Assembly: GCA_020205615.1 (NCBI GenBank)
Contig: CM035166.1
Coordinates: 93,598,706-93,662,705 of the forward strand
Reading direction: 5' to 3'
Length of the DNA: 64,000 nucleotides
DNA from: Panax quinquefolius
Lineage: Eukaryota > Streptophyta > Magnoliopsida > Apiales > Araliaceae
The position numbers were made by a program, and so were the translations under genes. The notes beneath the pieces are model-generated. The model was not told where the DNA came from. It saw only the letters and a program-made list of their open reading frames with translations, and searched no databases. Within the stretch, counting starts at the first letter, position 1. Each line of letters starts with the position of its first letter. Shown here piece by piece: positions 61,501 to 64,000 of the stretch.

Positions 61501-62678
61501 TGCAAATTAGAAACTACTTTCTAATTTCATTCCGCCGCCAAGACTACTTGGGTTGTCGTTTATCGAATCACATAGGACATTTCTCTTCTTTTTATTAAGA
61601 AGTGGTAGATTCTTTATTGATCATATATTATCTCCATGTACAACTTTGTTATACCCAAGATACCCTTTGATATACCCTAAGGGTCTTAAGGAATAAGTCA
61701 AAGTATAACTCATCATACACAAGATACTATGATGATCTCAAGTCCAAGGATCACTTGACTACTATCACTACAGAATTCCTATCGACAAGCATAAAGTAAA
61801 ACTCCATTAAGTATTCCTTAATGGCCCACGTTCGAATGAACTTATTCTCTAATAAAGACCTACATACTTGCTTTAGTGTGTTCCCACAATAAATGATCGT
61901 GAGATCAATCATCCTCATCCAATGAAAAGAACGTATGTATGCCGTCTATCCGGTTTACTAATCCCCAATTTAGTAATCCAACGATTGGGAACTATTTTAG
62001 TTTTAAGCTTTCTAAGAATTTAGATCTCATTAGAATGATCATCATCATTATTCTAAAAGCATTGCTTAAAACTATGGGTTTATCACATATTATAAAACAA
62101 CATCATGTAGATAATTAAAAGTCTTTAATAAATTAATACTTTTTATTAATAAATGAATAAGATTGTTACAAAATATATGCTTTATCATCAAACATGATTG
62201 GCTTGTGTATATATTACTTTCACTTATTGCAGAGAATAAATCACTATTGTGAGGTTATTGATACTAGTATTTGAAATCTTATTTACTCCAATTTAGGCAA
62301 TAAGTAATTAATTTCTGAATGGTGGACTGTAAAATCTTTACGTGACGTATTTATAATTATTTCAGTTGCATTGTTCTGTGCTACATCATTTCATTGATCA
62401 TTCACTTGTATCATGTATTTATGTGCATAACTTTTAGTACAGGGCATGGACTTGGCATGGGAGGACTATTAGCTGGGTGAGCCGCCGCTGCCGCCACCGC
62501 CACCGCCGCCGCTGCTTATGGTGCTCACCATCTGGCGCACAGTCATACAGGACATCATGGGCATTACGGCCATCATGGGAAGTTTAAGCATGGTAAGTTC
62601 AAGCACGGGAAGTTTGGAAAGCGATGGAAGCATGGCCATGGAATGTTTGGAAAGCACAAGTTCAAGATGTGGAAGTGA
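52538..62678 (+). CDS. Glycine/proline-rich protein (GPRP/A3 type), two exons, in-frame TGA
   Basis: Exon 1 is 52538-52820 and exon 2 is 62443-62678, joined in phase 1 by GT/AG. Exon 1 encodes an acidic start (MDGGEHNNNDKGLFSSLVGY), then about ten YPP/GYPPAGYP-type repeats, ending SAAHHS. Exon 2 encodes GHGLGMGGLLAG, an alanine-rich segment, and a His/Gly/Lys-rich tail with repeated HGKFK ending KFKMWK. This order (YPP repeats, hydrophobic Ala block, HGKFK repeats) is that of plant GPRPs, small proteins without a settled function, often linked to stress or membranes. Expected length is about 172 aa. As read, codon 62478-62480 is TGA in frame just before the Ala block and would truncate the product to about 106 aa. 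GCA/GGA there would be usual. The intron carries a 9-kb copia element. Confidence 0.85.
53238..55102 (-). repeat. Copia 3' LTR with a series of short hairpins
   Basis: 1865 bp, paired with 60377-62222. Between about 53640 and 53890, and again at about 54384-54407, short perfect stems enclose loops ACTTCT, ACTCTT, ACTCCT or CTT. Examples: TATAAG-ACTTCT-CTTATA at 53646-53663, TTAATTAA-ACTCTT-TTAATTAA at 53701-53722, CCCTAAT-CTT-ATTAGGG at 53730-53746. Confidence 0.92.
55103..55114 (-). promoter_or_regulatory. Copia polypurine tract
   Basis: The minus strand reads AAGTGGGAGAT directly before the 3' LTR, the common plant copia form. Confidence 0.85.
55130..56700 (-). pseudogene. Copia reverse transcriptase/RNase H remnant
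   Basis: The clearest frame (56028-55732, minus) gives YKRVSGSILKFLVLYVDILR, then LSKQSSMNDLG and YIHLMLKSFSMANSKRCLM, matching plant copia RT from the catalytic region to the thumb. The YVDD box reads YVDI, one Asp lost. RNase H-like sequence follows toward 55130 in several frames. Stops and shifts throughout; an inactive relic as read. Confidence 0.82.
56701..57299 (-). pseudogene. Region expected to hold copia protease/integrase, not resolvable
   Basis: Between the RT and Gag remnants. AT-rich with no frame long enough to show the HHCC finger or the catalytic triad. The length is too short for a full integrase, so part is probably deleted. Confidence 0.4.
57300..57880 (-). pseudogene. Copia Gag remnant
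   Basis: The minus strand shows, in changing frames, GFVMDGELSQDLILHSLPDS, a block with NMLKNVESHFPTKK, and a CFHRNK segment that corresponds to a CCHC knuckle with its second Cys changed. These are typical of plant copia Gag (UBN2-type). Stops lie between the blocks. Confidence 0.75.
57881..60362 (-). other. Copia leader with tandem words and hairpin array
   Basis: Non-coding. Three copies of CTTGTGGTGACACAACAAA (about 58317, 58505, and a variant at 58592) lie 85-190 bp apart. From 59390 to 59860 AATAAACTCCTTTATT recurs at least six times, each a palindrome around ACTCCT, alternating with ATGAAATCTTATTTCAT. A TA-rich tract lies at 60018-60050. Confidence 0.8.
60363..60375 (-). promoter_or_regulatory. 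Copia primer-binding site
   Basis: The minus strand reads TGGTATCAAAGCC one base inside the 5' LTR, the iMet tRNA type. Confidence 0.87.
60377..62222 (-). repeat. Copia 5' LTR
   Basis: 1846 bp, near-identical to the 3' LTR and keeping the same hairpins (for example at about 60775-60860). Ends TTACTTTCA before the CTTAT duplication. Confidence 0.92.
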
Positions 62679-64000
62679 TTTATGTGTTGCTCTAAATGAT
62701 GGTTATCTGAATTACCGTGTTCTTCTCCTTATGGATTAGTGATGTAGCTTTATGATTTGCGCACTCTTATGATATAATAACAGCTTCTAACTAATTTAGC
62801 TCATGTAAAAATGTGAACAAATCAGCTTCTGGTGGGGTTGAATTTTACCATTTAAGCATCTGTATATACTACTAATCTTGTCAAACCTTTATGAGGATTG
62901 CAATACTAGTGTGAAATATTCATTGGGCCAATGGCTTGTGTGTGGTTTGTTCCAATAGCTTCTTTTACATGATGAAATGACTTCCATAGCTTTGTGGCAT
63001 CCATAGAAGAAGTTTGGGGCTACTTTCAAAATAGGAATGGAATGAAAAAACGGGCCTTTGGTTTGCATGAATCAAGATAGGAATGGAATGAAAAAATGTG
63101 CGTTTGGTTATTCTATTGAAATAGAATGAATTATTTCTAATTTTACCAAATTTGTGAATTTTATTAATTGCTTAGGTGAGAGAGTATGTAATGTCTCATT
63201 TCAGTTAAGAATAGAAAGGTCAATTCGGTCAATTCACTCTTTATTCTATTCCTTTTATTAAGTTCATTTCTTCAATTCAGACTTGGTATAAGATCTTTAA
63301 ATCAAGGCCCAAGAGCAAAATATAACCTTCATTCTAATAAATTATATAGTTTGTACTTGTATGTTCTAGTTTTTTTTTTCTTTCTTCTTTTTTTCAAGTA
63401 TTGGATGAGCAGCTTTATACTAGCACCAAGTGAGGTCTCTTAAGACTATGATGTCTTTAACAAAGCTCAGTCTATGAAACATGAAATATTCAGGCAAAAA
63501 CTAAAATATTTCTCCCAATACATATAGGACAGTCCATTAAACATTACCCTAAAGCCTCAATGGGGCCTAAGGATTCCCATCATGTAGCATTGCAGCAAGC
63601 CTAGTGCAAGCCCTGATTACAGCTACATATTTTATTTTTATTTTCAATAATTTTTTGGAGAACATTATTTTCGCATGAGTTTTTAATATTTCCACATGAT
63701 CCACTCACATGAAGGTAGAACCCACTTTCTTCTCATGTGAGAGAGGACTATGTGGAAATATCAGTTTCCTAATTTTTTTATGCTCATCAACTTTAGTACA
63801 TATAGGGAAAGGCAATGGATATGGACAAGTGAATTGACATCCCTAGCCAGTCCTCACTCACATGCAAGGAAACTGGAAAGCTCATATAATTTGATGTTTC
63901 ACTTCTTGTCTTCTCTCATATCCAACAAATTCAAATAATGTAGGGAGAAGAATTTACAGATCAGAAAGTTCCCATGCTTTTTTCTTTATTCATTTACTGT
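62679..64000 (+). other. GPRP 3' UTR and downstream spacer
   Basis: No further gene seen. A repeated AGGAATGGAATGAAAAAA word occurs at about 63034 and 63080, typical of decayed MITE sequence. The poly-A site of GPRP is not evident. Confidence 0.5.
63688..63764. repeat. Short foldback hairpin
   Basis: ATATTTCCACATGATCCACT, then CACATGAAG, pairs imperfectly with CTTCTCATGTGAGAGAGGAC, then TATGTGGAAATAT, around a loop of about 15 bases. Confidence 0.7.

Larger units (their letters stand above)
53238..62222 (-). mobile_element. Ty1/copia element in the GPRP intron
   Basis: LTRs 53238-55102 (3') and 60377-62222 (5') both start TGTTAGGTTTG and end TTACTTTCA. Exact target duplication CTTAT at 53233-53237 and 62223-62227. 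Primer site next to the right LTR and polypurine tract next to the left LTR place it on the minus strand, antisense to the gene. The interior holds decayed RNase H/RT (55130-56700), possible integrase, gag (57300-57880) and a long leader. Removing it leaves an intron of about 630 bp. Confidence 0.93.

Noticed and set aside
62518..62739. 73-aa plus-strand Met/Ser-rich frame
   Set aside because: Out-of-frame reading of GPRP exon 2, whose true frame gives the HGKFK repeats.

Overview
The window is nuclear DNA of a flowering plant, most likely a eudicot. It is AT-rich, its two host genes have spliceosomal introns, and nested LTR retrotransposons with initiator-Met-tRNA primer sites fill most of it. 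I recognise two host genes. One is an eight-exon organelle-type tRNA (guanine-N7-)-methyltransferase at 26514-29988 (+). The other is a glycine/proline-rich protein of the GPRP/A3 type at 52538-62678 (+), whose only visible intron is swollen by a 9-kb Ty1/copia element.

Layout. 1-13458: two related Ty3/gypsy elements on the minus strand. Element B (2497-11212) sits inside the 5' LTR of element A (interior at 1-2296, continuing off the left edge). A itself sits against the 3' end of an older copia-type LTR (13459-about 13662). 14829-26439: a Mutator-like foldback element with about 0.6-kb inverted arms and a 10-bp target duplication, split near its apex by a structurally complete plus-strand gypsy element C (15477-25859). 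Its right end lies 74 bp before the methyltransferase start codon. 26514-29988: the methyltransferase gene. 30628-30992: a tandem-duplicated dispersed repeat, with inverted relatives at 49195-49385. About 31735-48660: non-coding DNA dense in GGTTAC motifs on both strands that carries one exon of a ubiquitin-specific protease. It is interrupted by gypsy element F (33511-47679), an unusual LTR-internal-LTR-internal-LTR tandem bounded by a single ATATG duplication. 49497-50430: a rearranged TRIM-like miniature LTR element. 50454-50708: a Stowaway MITE. 51035-51473: a solo LTR with an unusually GC-rich core. 52538-62678: the GPRP gene, with the copia element at 53238-62222 in its intron.

Elements A, B, C and F belong to one lineage. 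They share LTRs of about 2.5-2.8 kb, the same primer site, Gag with two zinc knuckles, and an integrase tail ending in a chromodomain-like block; this resembles Del/Tekay chromoviruses. C keeps every domain but is broken by frameshifts. B has lost nearly all of integrase. F has lost the reverse transcriptase core, RNase H and the integrase core, so it would need a partner for mobility.

Caution on sequence quality. Disagreements between LTR copies concentrate at CG and CTG/CAG contexts, whereas the methyltransferase exons read cleanly. Some frameshifts in the elements, and possibly the in-frame TGA in the GPRP second exon, may be errors at methylated cytosines and not true decay. All family assignments are from motifs read by eye; no database search was run.
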